A stretch of DNA of 64,000 nt from Doryteuthis pealeii (taxonomy: Eukaryota > Mollusca > Cephalopoda > Myopsida > Loliginidae), in the NCBI GenBank assembly GCA_023376005.1, contig CM042143.1:84092530-84156529 (forward strand), written 5' to 3'. A program made the translations under genes and the position numbers. This document shows positions 10,725 through 23,900 of this stretch, piece after piece. Each line of letters opens with the position of its first letter. Positions within the stretch are counted from its first letter, which is position 1. A model generated the notes under the pieces. The model was given only the letters and a program-made list of their open reading frames with translations, ran no database searches and was not told the DNA's origin.

Positions 10725-11170
10725 CAAAACAACTTTACGATCCGGTAGACTGTGAATTCAAGGACGTAAATTTTTACCATGGTTTTTCTGGGCAGATATT
10801 AGAGGAATATAAAATGAAGTCTAATGTATATGTCTTTAATTTCTCAACTGAGATTAATACTTTTAATAAAAATAGTACGTTAATTTATTCATAAGTTTTT
10901 TTTTAAATAAACGACAGCATTAATTGGTGTTGTATAGATTTAAAATTGTTGCGTAGTGATCTATACAACATACTGTCCTTATTTTTTAACTTATAAATGA
11001 ATTAACGAATTAAGTTATGTTTTCCTTAGAGTTTTATTCTTATTAAAAGTATTAATCCCAGTTGAGAAATTAAGAATATATACATGGAAGTTTATTTTAT
11101 ATTCTACTGACATCTGTCCAGTAGACTGTGGTAAAAATTTGCGCCCCTCAATTCACAGTCTGCCTTACGA
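10725..11170. repeat. Long foldback element
   Basis: Arms 10730-10910 and 10965-11168 are reverse complements (AGACTGTGAATTCAAGG, AAATTTTTACCA, TTAATTTCTCAACTGAGATT). The centre forms another hairpin, GTTGTATAGAT...ATCTATACAAC. No support for a protein. Confidence 0.65.
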
Positions 11171-11642
11171 TTCTTCATTTCAGCACACTCTACAATAAAT
11201 CTTGCTCTTTATTTGCGGTATCTCTGTCTATCTGTCTGTCTATCTATTTGTCCGGGGCGGCAATTCAAAACAAACTCCTGTACAAGGATCAAACAAAACT
11301 TTTCTAGTCAAAAAAGGGTAGAATTTTGCGAGGAATACAGTGGTGGTTATTATCTTATTATAATGCTGATAATGTGTCTGTCTGCCCGTTAGTAAGCAAA
11401 GTTACGTCACTGCTGATACCACTATTCCCTTAGTTATTTATGTCACATTCTCCACGATCTTATTTTCATCTAAAACTTAATCTTATACAATATTTGTGGT
11501 GTCTGTCTGTCTGTCTGTCTGTCTGTAAAAAGCCCTGTACCAAGATCAAACAAAACATTTCTAGAGTAGAATTTCATGAGGAATCCAGTGGTGATATTTA
11601 TGTTCACCCCGAATTTATTTGGGGTTGTTAGGAACCAAATTA

Positions 11643-11875
11643 CCAGCTGGCTTAGCTCAGTCCGTAGAGTGTCCGGCTGGGAACCTCGAGGTTCCTGGTT
11701 CGATTCCGACCCTCGCCAACTCAGCGTATGAGTAGCACATGGATATGTGTGGTAAAGTGAGGAGCTGATGGTAGGAGTGGCGCTCCGCCTCAGGCGTATA
11801 AACAATCTCTTTGGCCTAGCTCTAGTGAAAAGGGGATAGACTCCCTCGCTGTCTGGCTACCGATACTGACTAGTA
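11643..11875 (+). mobile_element. tRNA-derived SINE, family A
   Basis: Box A TGGCTTAGCTCAGTC, box B GGTTCGATTCC, then the family body (GAGTAGCACA...GGGGATAGACTCCCTCGCTG). The head resembles tRNA-Lys. tRNA-derived SINEs are well known from octopus and squid. Confidence 0.72.
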
Positions 11876-13349
11876 TTAGAAAATAACTAAAAAAAAATTT
11901 AATGAAAAAAATAGGCTAAGGGGAATAACTCTGATCAATTTACAAATTTTATGAATTTTCATATCGTGCATTCTGCTCATTAGGTCCACTTGCATTAATG
12001 ATAACCGTGTTGATATTGCGTCTTACTCACTTTCAGAAAGTATTGTGTTATTGGTAAATGGTGGTTAACATGCACAAATTTCCGTAGTAATATTTTCACA
12101 ACAAACACATTGAGCGATAGGTACTGCTATCCAATGGTGAACAATATGAAATTTAAAAAGTGTATTCTTAGATTTAGCTGGATATTATATAACTCTGCCA
12201 AGACTGGGAACATACAACTAGCATAATAATAAATCTCTAGTTATTGTTGCTGTCTGCTTTATATTCTCATTTCTTTCTTTCTTTTCTTTTTTCCCTACAA
12301 GCTTAATGTTGCTGGACCTAAAATGCGTTATTCCTTAATTCTTGTTCAGCTCTACTAGCCTGAAACTGTATAATCCGGGGAGCACCTCAACCGACCTCAA
12401 TCAACTGGTCACGTCAAGCCTTAGCACCTATATGATTGTCCCAACCCTGTAGTCCTTATGGCAAACCCCCAGCACTTTTATCATATATGTAATTGAGGGC
12501 GGTTGCTGAGGGTCTTAATGTCCTGGGTATGACGTTAAACTCTATCTGATGGATGTTGAAGTCCCAGTTCTGGAGCTCTGAGGTACTTTATCGCTATTAC
12601 TCCCAGGTCCACTGTGACCCGGAGTGGTAGTACCTGTTAGGGTCCAACCTATGGGTTAAATAGAAAAAATGAATATTACAAAAGTGTTTTTAAAAAAACT
12701 GAGTATCCATCAAGATTGAATAAAACAAAACGATTTCGGCATAAAATAACCCAATGGGATGGCATGCCGTAAAAATCCAACCAACCAACCAGTCAACCAC
12801 CCTCGACCAGACCTGCAGAGCTCGACTTCACCTCAAACCGCTTAACCACGATCCATATACCATCACTTCTACATAATACCATGTTCAACATTACCCAACA
12901 GATTCAATAATGCCCAAACGCTAAAGCCTTTGCTGTAAATGGCTTTTCGGGTCATTCTCAACACTGATTGATATTTAACTAAGTTTTGTTTTGTCTAGCA
13001 CAAAGCTAGAAATATAGGACACCCAGTGAGAATCTAATTCGCGTACATTGATCTGCAAACAACAACCTTGCTAAGCACTTGTGGCGAATAACAAGATTGA
13101 AGAGAACATCTTTAAGCAATTAAAAAGTTTAGATTCCAGCCCGTTGATGAATGCATCACGAATCGTTTCTCCCTTGTAGATTTCTGCGGTCACTGACTTA
13201 TAGTTGTTATTTTTAGACAACTCGTTCAGTACTTGTAGGAATTGGTCGGATTTCCTGGCGAAAGTATTTACTATTCTATTAAAAAATAACGTAATTATTT
13301 ACATTGGTACTTCTGCCTAGGATCAGAGTGTAATATTTGTGTAAATAAA

Positions 13350-13530
13350 GTCGTCGGGTGGCCAGTAACAGCCAGACAGCGAGGGAGTCTATCCCCTTTT
13401 TCACTAGACCTATACCAAGGAGATTGTTTTGGCATCTGAAGTAGAGCGCCACACCTACTATCAACTCCTCACGTTACCGCACAGATCCCTGTGCTACTCA
13501 TACGCTGAGTTGGCGAGGGCTGGTAAATAC
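13350..13530 (-). mobile_element. SINE family A, lacking the tRNA head
   Basis: Body only, from GTCGTCGGGTGG to GAGTTGGCGAGG; 5' truncated, which fits reverse transcription from the 3' end. Confidence 0.65.
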
Positions 13531-13628
13531 TGCTCCCGACAATTCTAACACGGATTAAAGAGTATGTATGCACATAGCGTTCCTACGGTTATTAAAAATA
13601 ATTAAATAGATAAAATATAAAATGCAAA

Positions 13629-13633
<5 letters not shown>

Positions 13634-13672
<39 letters not shown>

Positions 13673-13702
13673 ATTATATATATATATATATATACATATA
13701 TA

Positions 13703-13795
<93 letters not shown>

Positions 13796-13845
13796 TATAT
13801 ACATATATTATATATACATATATATACATATATATATGAGAGAGA

Positions 13846-13880
<35 letters not shown>

Positions 13881-13884
13881 TATA

Positions 13885-13925
<41 letters not shown>
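13634..13925. repeat. Compound (AT)n/(AC)n/(GA)n microsatellite
   Basis: About 250 bases of AT repeats with scattered AC and TTAT interruptions, then (GA)n from 13898. Any long ORF here (Ile/Tyr/His repeats) is an artefact. Confidence 0.9.
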
Positions 13926-13929
<4 letters not shown>

Positions 13930-14025
13930 TAAATTTATACAAGGATTATTTTAAATCCCTAAAAGAGCTGAATGTAAGATATTTAATGAATTACTCTCTC
14001 TCTCACACACACACACACACAGAGA

Positions 14026-14083
<58 letters not shown>

Positions 14084-14089
14084 TATTTT

Positions 14090-14344
14090 TGATTTTATTT
14101 ATTTTTTCTTATTCATATATTTGAGTAAATTTTTATGTCTACAGATACTAAAGTCTTGTCCAATATTTAACTACCTCCCACGGAAGTAGAATAAGACACA
14201 ACATGGTTACTTTAATATGGGGTCCACACAAAGACAAAAAATTAACAATTTCCGCAACCTTTGCCACGAACGGATCAAAATACTCTGATCATTCCCTTAA
14301 TGCCATGCGGAGGTGCAGTTCCTAGATTGGAATCTCCAGGACTA

Positions 14345-14406
<62 letters not shown>

Positions 14407-15570
14407 CGTCAAGTGGTGTGTTGGGCGACCATTTAAGCAACAGTAGGTACTGTAAACCAGTCATCAAACTGAGTAGCCCCCTAGGGTCACATGGATTACA
14501 TATGTCTGACATGAGGGCCGCACCTGACAACTAAGTCTTTAAAACTTTCTTCTTCAGAACAAAGTGATGATTGCTATCATTAATTTCTTTATTGTCAACT
14601 AAAAGCAAACAAATACATATCTTTAAAAATAATATTACTGACAGAGTTCAAATAATAAATCCTACAAGTGTCACTGTCATTTTCAATTATAGCCATGTGT
14701 TGATTGAAAGCAGGAGAAGTCAAGGGGAAAGACTTACTCTCGTTCATTGGGTTAGCCTCCTCCTTCTATAACTCAAAGGAAGGGTTGATAGATAATGTTA
14801 ATAACATACTCTGTTTCTTAACAACACATTACTACCCTAATGAAAATAAACAATCGTTTTCACCCAATAATTTTTGGAAAAATTATTTTAAAATTCCCAT
14901 ACAGTAAAAGCGCTTATGAAAGCGCAGTCTGTGTGTGAGCCGTACCTGTGTTTGGTGAGGACCGCATGGGCCCGTGTTGTTCGACATATCTACTGTAAAC
15001 AACCTGATATCAAACTGACTATTTGGCATTAAATGACCCGAAAAGGGTTGATATGTCCTAAAACAAAACAACCAACAACCAACAACCAACAACTGATGTA
15101 GTTGTCTACATTTTCATCCCAGTATGAATGCCGGGGTAGTGAAGCTCTTGGGGAGCGGGAAATTCATTCCAAACAGTGCTTATTTTCATCCCAAGCAGAA
15201 TATAGATGGACAGACGCTAAAAAGTAAAAAAATAGATTAAAAATGAAATAATTGTAAAAAAAACAGAAAACCCACCTCACTGCTAACAGATATGTTATTT
15301 TTTACAATTAAAAAAATACTCAACGTATTATTTTAAAATTTTAATAGCAGTTTTAAATTAAACACAGAATAATATTTTAATACTTGTGAAGTTCATGTCA
15401 TCATGACATTTTTGTGGCGAGTGAACTTTCGGATAAATGTGACCATACATGGAAAATAAATTCTCTTGATTTATTTATTTTTAATCAATTGTTTTACACT
15501 TCTCGTGAGATTTTTTTTTTTTTTGTCGTCGTTGTTTTCTTTTTTTTTTCTTTATTTTGCTTTTCCTAAA
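14090..15570. other. Gene-free stretch
   Basis: Apart from the (CT)n at 14350 and a repeat C end at 15000-15090, nothing is recognised. AT-rich, with no protein-like frame on either strand. Confidence 0.5.
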
Positions 15571-15577
15571 AAAAAAC

Positions 15578-16052
15578 ATTTTCACATTATGAGATTTCTC
15601 AATTAATTGATGAAAATAGAAAAAAATGAATAGAATTTTTTTTTTTTTTAAGTTTATTTTCTCTTTAAAAAAAATTATGGCATCTTTGTTGACTACTTAA
15701 GAGACTTTTTTTTGTAGACTTTTTAAGAAAAAAAGAAGAAAAAATACAAATACCTTACTAGAATATTTCATCTATTTATTTTGAAAATAAATAGACAAAA
15801 TATTTTAGTGAAATTTTTTAGTCTTTTTTTTTTCTTTCTTTCTTTTTTTAAAATTTTTACTTTAAGTAATCTACAAAGATGCTTGTTTTTTTATGTGTTA
15901 AGACACTAAACAATTTGAAAAAAAAAGGCTTATTTTCTCTAAACTTTAGAGAAAATGAGCTTATTTAAAAAAAATTATTTTATTAATTATTCATATTTTC
16001 ATTTTTTTCTATTTTTGTTCATTGATAAATGTCATAATGTGAAAATGTTATA
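15578..16052. repeat. Long AT-rich foldback element
   Basis: Ends AACATTTTCACATTATGA and TCATAATGTGAAAATGTT. Inner arms share GCATCTTTGT and TACTTAA, and the centre is CTATTTATTTTGAAAATAAATAG (about 15772-15794). Extremely T/A-rich. Confidence 0.62.
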
Positions 16053-16059
16053 CTAATGA

Positions 16060-17735
16060 AAATAATATTTTCATTAAAGTAAACAAGTCTGGTGTGAAAA
16101 TGAAAATAAAACAAATATTTTTTTCCGATGTCACCGTCCGAGGTGTTTCATTTTGTTTAAAAACGTTCCTTAACAAAAAAAGGCTAAATATGACATTTGA
16201 TGTTTAAATTTATCAACAATATAGGTTGATTATTTAGGATTCTTCACGATTTCATTTCAAAATAAGCCGCTTTAAATTACAGAAAATAAATAAATAAATA
16301 AAACTAATGTACACATTTTAATGGTTTTATATTTCTTTATTCCTACGAATGGACTTACACACACTCTCTCATGTATATATATGCATATGATGCACTTTTG
16401 TGTTGTATGGGACGGATATGTCAATAAATATATATTTGCAAGTAAACACTTAAAAACATTTCTATCAACCGTCATTTACATCAATTGAATTTTTAGTGAA
16501 ATATCATTTTTTTGGTTATTGATTGCTACCGAAGTTTAAAATAAACATGAAAAAATAAGCAGTTAAATTGATAGTAGCAGTTCTCCTTCCTTCTCGTTTA
16601 AAAGAAAGATGGTGGTTTCATAGTATGGTGATTTTTTCTTTCTTTTTGCGTATTGCATTTCAAACCTTATTGTTAAATGAGCGCAAGCAATGAACTCAAC
16701 TCCCCACCAGTTATATTAAAACAATAACGATTTAGTATCTGAACAAAAATCGAAATGTAAAGACATAATCAAAAAATAAAGCTTTGTTTTAAAAACATTA
16801 TGTGGTGTTCTTACAAAGGACAACATTTATTTTTGTCACTAGGGAGGGGAAGTTAACGTGCACCTGCTTCCTGAAAAATTCACACTCCGCACTGAAAGTC
16901 CGGATACTGTTTAAAAAATCTACCCGGACATTTCATTTTTCTTGATAGACAGACAATAAAATAATGATTATATAACATAGGTGGAACCGAAGAAAAAATC
17001 ACTAACTGTATCAAATTGATAAACGTATAAGTTTAATTTTTTAAGTTATTTACTTCGTCAAACTACCATTATTGTTTTTACACGTGTTCTACATAACAAA
17101 TCTTGTATCTAGCATAATGATTTAATCTGGGAGGATATATATGCCACAAAGCTATAAACTAACCATTAAATAATTTTGCTGAGTGAAAGTGGTTGTATTT
17201 ATTAAAAAGAATAAAATATCCGATAGAATTAGTTTTTGTGGTCTCGCATAGCAAAAAGCAGTAAAAAAAGTGAATCGGATTTTTAAAACGAAATATGGAC
17301 GCTAGAAAAATAAAATAGTTTTAGTTAATGTGAACAATTTTTCGTTCACGCAAATAATTACATACAAACACATTCACACACATCAAAAGTTTATTTTCAA
17401 ATAGTGGCTAACAGATAAATATTTTTGTATTCTTATCTGGATTATTAGTCAGTAACGATGAACTTGTTTTGTTTTTTTTAATTACGTGGTGGCGTATACT
17501 TCTTCGGCAGTGGATCTAATATATGTTATTTTTTTATTAAGCTAACTGTGAATGATTTTGATAATATATAAAATAAGTTTTTGAATTTAGCAACGAGTTT
17601 ATTCTCACAATTTCTTTTCATTAATTTATGAAAATGCTTTACATCGAGAAGGAAAAAAAATAAAATTTCGTTTCAGCAGGCTTGTATCCGTTGCCATATT
17701 TGTAATGTCAAGTCTAGAATATTAAATCCGGGACC
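16060..17735. other. Region upstream of gene 1
   Basis: Very AT-rich, many A/T runs, no recognised repeat family and no coding sequence. Probably holds distal promoter sequence and 5' UTR of gene 1, but no single element can be supported. Confidence 0.4.
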
Positions 17736-17740
17736 TTTTT

Positions 17741-17760
17741 CTGCGCGGCCATCTAACTGC
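17741..17760 (+). promoter_or_regulatory. YY1-like GGCCATCT box in the presumed 5' UTR or core promoter of gene 1
   Basis: GCGCGGCCATCT lies about 110 bases before the start codon in a small CpG-richer patch inside very AT-rich DNA. YY1-type GCCATCT elements are common near metazoan transcription starts. No clear TATA box is seen at a suitable distance. Motif match only. Confidence 0.28.
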
Positions 17761-17775
17761 TATCCACCGACGGCC

Positions 17776-17817
17776 ATGGTTGTTGTTGGGGGAAAAACTG
17801 AAGTAGTCACCCGGTGA
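17776..17817 (+). promoter_or_regulatory. Upstream ORF before gene 1 start
   Basis: ATG in a strong context (gccATGg) opens a 13-codon frame ending TGA, 43 bases before the main ATG and in another frame. The main ATG has a weaker context (aacATGa). If this region is transcribed as 5' UTR, the uORF could reduce translation; the transcript start is not known. Confidence 0.4.
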
Positions 17818-17860
17818 AAGGTTTTCCCCTGGACTACCACGTTTTGAGCAGGGCAAAAAC

Positions 17861-17985
17861 ATGAAGATCAAAAAGAAACATGTCGATTTATCGGCGATAA
17901 GCCATTATTTAAAGTGTGGACAGTACCCTGATGGGTTATCTGACTCGGACAAGCGCGGCGTAAGGAAGCGCTCCAAGGACTTTAG
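17861..17985 (+). CDS. Gene 1 exon 1: start codon and first part of H2C2 module 1
   Basis: Encodes aa 1-42, starting [10 protein letters not shown] and ending in KDFR with the Arg codon split by the intron (donor AG|GTAAGG). An in-frame TAG at 17804 lies upstream with no other in-frame ATG between, which fixes the start. The motif Y-x4-Y-x6-SD-x3-R-G-x-R resembles the segment before the H2C2 finger in GIN1-like proteins. The local sequence is richer in CpG than its surroundings. Confidence 0.8.
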
Positions 17986-20900
17986 GTAAGGATGGTGGAA
18001 AAAATGTAAAAGTCCTACTTTAGCATCTTTAAAAAGATCGTCGTCTCTCTTAGAAAACATTGTTGTTGCACCGACGATGCAGTTTCTTTATAGACACAGA
18101 TAAAAACATTTATCGATATCTAAAGCAATGCGAGCAAATAAACTGAATGTGTTTTAATGTAGTAATTTTCTGATTACTTTTAACGAATCTGTTAAACTTT
18201 TGTTCGTATTATTCGAAGTCCAAAGCGGCCATTTTTTTCTTGGCAAATTATTATTATCGTTTTCTTTTTGTTGTTGAAGAAGATTTTTCTGTTTGAAAAC
18301 TAATCGCAAAAAAATGAACATCATCGTTTTTCATAAAAAAACATTGATGCTTTTATTTGCATTGGAATCATATTTAAAGAATTGAATTTTACAATTTAAA
18401 AAAAAAAAGGGTTTTATTCATAAATGTTAAAGAATAGTGTAATGTTTTTAACTGTTAGTGTTAGCCATCATTTTTTTCTTATTTTGCTTTTAAAAAAAGT
18501 ATTTTTTTTCAAAAATATATATTAGCAAACAATTTTTTTGTATTTGTTATCGTTGTTTGTTTTTGTTTTGTTTTTTTACCGTGATGTTATTTTTTGTTTT
18601 TGATTTTATCTTTTTACATATGAAATCAATGATTCTAATTAGTATTTTGGTAGAAATATTTCAAATGTTATCCTTTCACGCCTTTTTAAAAAATTAAAAT
18701 TCATTTTTTGACATTTTTGAAAGACGGTGACATTTCCGATAAATAACGTAAATAAACAATTGTAATTTGTTTTGTTTTTCTATCCCAGACTAAAAGATGG
18801 CGCGCTTTATTTTGTCCGGGATCCGAGAAGCGGTGATTCCAGCGGGGGAGAGAGTGATTCCGGAGAAAAGACTCCATCATCTTCATCTGAATTAGTCTGG
18901 CGCAAAGTATTGCATCAACCTGAAATAATCCGAAAAGCTTTCCTTGAATGTCACGTGGACGATCAAGGTAATTATCATAAACAAACATTTACTTCCAAAT
19001 AAAAACGAATAGCGATCAATGTTGTTGTTTTTAACAATTGTTAATTAGATTTTTGTAATCAGTAAAATATATTTTGTCTATTTGACAGAGACAAGGATTT
19101 CAGAGTAGAAAATATGTGCGTACAAATGCAGAATAGCGCGCAAGAGATAATATTAGAATCGCATTTACGTAAATAGCATTAGATTACGGAAACTCCCATA
19201 GTAGCTTAACCCTAGCATCTGAGAGGTTTCTGGCATTTCCATGAAATGTAATGCTTTTGTAACGTAATCTAATGATATTACATCTTGCACACTACTGTGT
19301 ATTAGTACCTAAATCTTAAGTGTTAATACATATTCAACACACCTTGTATATACAATAAAAACGATGGTACAAATGCAGAATAGTGTGCAAGAGATAATAT
19401 TAGAATCGCATTTTACGTATAAATAGCTGTAGATTACAGAAACTCTCGAAGTAGCCTAAGCCTAACACTAGCCCCTCAAAGATTTTTCCATGAAATGTAA
19501 TGCTTTTTATATCTAAGTCGTCGGGGTGGCCTAAAGTCGGTATCAGTCAGTCAGTCAGCGAGGGAGTCTATCCCCTTTTCAATAGCGCTAGACCAAGGAG
19601 ATTGTTTTAGCATCTGAGGTGGAGCTCCACACCTACCATCAGCTCCTTACTTTACCACACAGATCCCTGTGCTACTCATACGCTGAGTTGGCGAGGACTG
19701 GTATTGAACTAGGAACCTTGTGGTTTCTAGCTGAACGCTCTACCGACTGAGCTAACCCGGCCCCTATCATTTCTTGTGCGCTATTCTGCATTAGTACCGA
19801 TTTTAATAAAGGAAGGATCAGTACTTGTTCAGTTTGAGGGTCCCAAGAGCAATGCAATTGATGTCATGTTTAAAATAGGCTCCCCCTGCAGTTTCTTTGT
19901 TTTCAGATTTAGAATTATTCTAAGCGATTCAGACAAAATAAAGTTCAGGTTAAATTATTTCAACTAATGAATTCACCGCAGGTGGCTTAGTTGCTATGGT
20001 TACACTCTTGAAATATTGTCATATAACCTCATAAACACGTGGTGAAATAGTTATCATCATAGGAAATGGACTTGTCAAATGGACTGAGTTCAAATTCTGG
20101 ATGAGGCTGTTTGCATTTCACATAGTGATAATACCCTTGAGAAAGGTATGAATCCAACTATTCTCCCTCCAGCTATGTGTAAATAGTAGAGCAGACTGGG
20201 CTCTTTAACCTTGGTTAGACCACTAAGAGAAGGAAAACTCCAAATTCACACCTGTTAAACTCCACTTAAGAAATTGATATTGTGTCACATCCTGCTCAGG
20301 CAAGGGGTTGGTAAATATATATATGTGTGTATGTAGATATATATATATATATATCCTAAACATTGTCTCCTCATGTGTAAACCTCTGAAAAAATACCAAA
20401 GTTTAGTATGGCAATTCTATTGTAAAGTTCTAGTTTATATGTACTTTTAGAGCCAGACACCTGCTGATCAACTATAACACTAGGGGGGGGGGTTACTTTT
20501 ACTATAGTCTAGCACATTACAAAAACAGGTAAGATAGAGTAAAGGTTTTAACCGTATCTGTTTGAATTTGATTAACCAGTTTATATGTTGTTATTCTAAC
20601 TATCCAAAAAAACACCCTCAAAGCAGTGTAAAAATTAATTTTTGCCATGCTCTTTCTTAAAAAAATGCAAACAGATCTTTGAAATCTTATATATTTAAAA
20701 AAAATGATAGACATAAGAAAATAGTTTTGCTGTCAAAACTCAAATGTTTTCTTTCTAATAAAACCAAGTTTCTAACAGTTAAATTCAGATTAATTCAAAT
20801 ATTTAAGGTTCTTCTTTTGGGAGGCATCAAAACCGTTCTGTTTTATCGTCCGTCATAAAATTTTGTTTTACGACAGTCAACAATCAAAACAATATTGCTT

Positions 20901-23900
20901 TTTTTTTTTTTTTTTTTTTTTTTTTTCACTCTAAATAAAATATAAAATTTAATGTAGAAGAACATTATGTGACTATTTCTTGTTTGTAAATATATATTAA
21001 AATAAAACAAATTATATATAAATCAATAATACTGGGCATGTTTTTATTAAAACTTGTTTTAACAGTGTGGACTGTTTAATGTTGCTTACTTAATTTCTGA
21101 GTATATAAATACAGAGTTGTTCTTTTATTCTATGTATTAATGATTTTGACTATAAATTAAGTACTCATTGATAAACTTCCTGAGAGTGCTGTGACGTAGT
21201 TTCGGTTACAGACAGACACCGAATCTCCATTATATATAGAATTTCTACTCTCCTGCTTGATTCTGATTGGTCAATATCCATTCACTATAGATGACTGGGC
21301 TATTAAGAGAGAAAATGACAGTATTTCACCTGATGGAATAAGTTGCTTTATGTATTGCTAGAAATAAAGCTAAAGCCTGAACAAAATTTAAGGCAAAATA
21401 ATCTAAGGCAAACTTTTGAGAAATGTTGTGCATCACCATGTAGTTGGTATTTGCACATGTTACATCTAAATATCAGCAAATGCACATGCAATATGGCTTT
21501 GTTTCTATGACAACATTCATCCTGGATCGGTTGAGCTGGCTCCATCCAACAAATTCACCTGTAGTGAATTCATGGAAGAAGTAACAAGGGAATAGGAAAT
21601 TTACAAGCAGTCCCTAAACTCTGCATGCATATCCCCGTCAGGGTAAGGAGATGCCCTTGTTTGCCCCAGATTTTCCACAGATGCAGTGACAAGTATGCCG
21701 AAAGCAGTTGATTTCCTGACGATGATGGAGATGCCTTTGGATTTTTGCCAGAGCCCCTTTGGCTACGTTAATACCATTGGGTGCCAGACTTGTCCGCCTG
21801 GGTGGCCCTACCAGCATGACTGATACTACCTAGTTTACATGGCCATACTGCGATGAGGAGGGGTTGGACTTTAGATATGTGCTCAATGGCCTTTGAGCAA
21901 AGAGCTTTTACAGGTCATGTTTTTCATCCTGCAGGATGTCTAGCCACCCTCCTCACCAGACAAAATCTGTGGGGTTACCGGTTTAGTTGCTAATGATGAC
22001 TATGAAACAGGTAGTACTGGGTTACATAGTACCAGTAGCACATTCAGTTACCTGACCGGGAACATGGTTTTGAAGTTTATCTGAATTTTTCTACATCTGT
22101 ATAACTGTGTATTGGCATATAATAGTGGATCCACAAAATGTTCTGGATGGTTGATAATATGGCATATAGTTGAGGAAATGGCCACTGTGATATCTGACGA
22201 GAGTATGTATATACCCAACCCCTCTCACACACAAGCAGGATGCAACTCAAGATCAGTTTATAAGAAGGGTATTCATGCTTTTCCCTAGGGTATTAGCATG
22301 AAAATCCAGGATGTGAACCGGTATACTGGTTTGAATTTGTAAATGGTGGCCTAATGGTTATTGTCTTAGGAAATGGACAAGGTGAACAGAGTTCAAATTC
22401 TAGTTGAGGCAGTGTTTCACTTTTATGCTAATGCCCTAAAGAAAGGCATGAATCCATCTCTTCTCACCCATTATTGGATAAATAGTAGGGCAGACTGAAC
22501 TCTTTTAGCCTTGGTGTGGCAACCAATCTAGAAGAAGGAAAACCCTAAATTCAAACCAGTTTATTCTGCTTTAAAATTTGACCTTGGGTCACATGCTGCC
22601 CATGACAGGCATATGTAGTGTAATGGTTATAATTGTTGAAAATAGAATCTGCAATCAGTTCAATTCCTGGACTAGGCTGTTTGTGTTTAATTTGGTGCTA
22701 ATACTCTTTGGAAAGACATGAATCCATCTATTCTTCCCCTTCTATTTCCCCTCCAGCTATTGGTAAATAGTTGGGCAGACTGGGTTCTTTAGCCTTGGTA
22801 AGGCAACCAGTCTAGGAGAAGGAAAACTCTGAATTCAAACCAGACATATTCCACTTAAAAATTGACCTTGTGTTGTATCCTGGCAGAGGGGTTTGGTAAA
22901 TACCTACTGGTTTGAAATCAAGTTTTCTTTCTCCTAAATTGGTTGCTTAACCAAGGCTAAAGAACTACTATTTGCCATTGCTGGGGAGGGGAAAATATGG
23001 ATTCTTGCCTTAAATGAATCTGATCAGTTTGAATTTCAGCTAAATCTATATATTCACTTTGTATTAATACATTTGGGAAAGGTATGAATTGACTTTTCTC
23101 TGTGCTCTGTCCCATCACCAGCTTTCTAAATAAAGTCTCTCATTACTGGCTTGTCAATAATGATTGACAGAATAGGTGAGTGAGCACTTGTGTAAACCAC
23201 TATTGTGTTAGTATAGCATTTATTCTAAGACTAACAGCAACAAATAAATGAATTAAAACTTAGTTCAATTCTAACGGTTTATTTAACAACAATACAATGA
23301 CTAATAATAGAAACGTACTTCCTATGTATAGAGTCAAGTTTTAGAGACCTACCAGCCTGATGGGGAGGAAATTTGAGGATATCTGGTAACTTCTGTTTTT
23401 AGTCAATTCTCGGAGATAATTTCTGGTCGACTGCTCCTGGAATTGGTCCGAAATGTCTATTCAATCTTAGCGACAAAATGTGATTGCTATGTCCAATCAC
23501 AGAAAGCTCTCCTTCATTTAACTCCACATATAGAAATAAACATATTTTACTGACCCAATTTCCACCAATACTGATCAGATGATAATAGCAACAAAAATAA
23601 ATAAAAGAAATTGCTATTTTTTTTAGACAATCCTGACAGGAGATGACTAATTTGATTTTGTTCCACTGCAAGTGGATTTTCATATTTTAAAATATGCATG
23701 AAATGTTGAAAAATAAAAGCAAATAAAGTAATGAAAATGTTTGCTTTAGTTGATAATTTATTTTGTGAACTAGCAAGAATATGCACCCTCTGGGCATAAG
23801 TATTTAAGTTTTAATGAAACATATTAAATTAGGAAGACTAATGAAATTAAATAAGAACACATAAAAAGATTACACTTATTTTAATTATGTTTTAATTGGT

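Noticed and set aside
11643..11715. Working tRNA gene at the head of SINE family A
   Set aside because: Part of a dispersed family with the same downstream body; the arms are imperfect.
13622..13885. 87-codon frame of Ile/Tyr/His repeats
   Set aside because: Translation of an (AT)n/(AC)n microsatellite.
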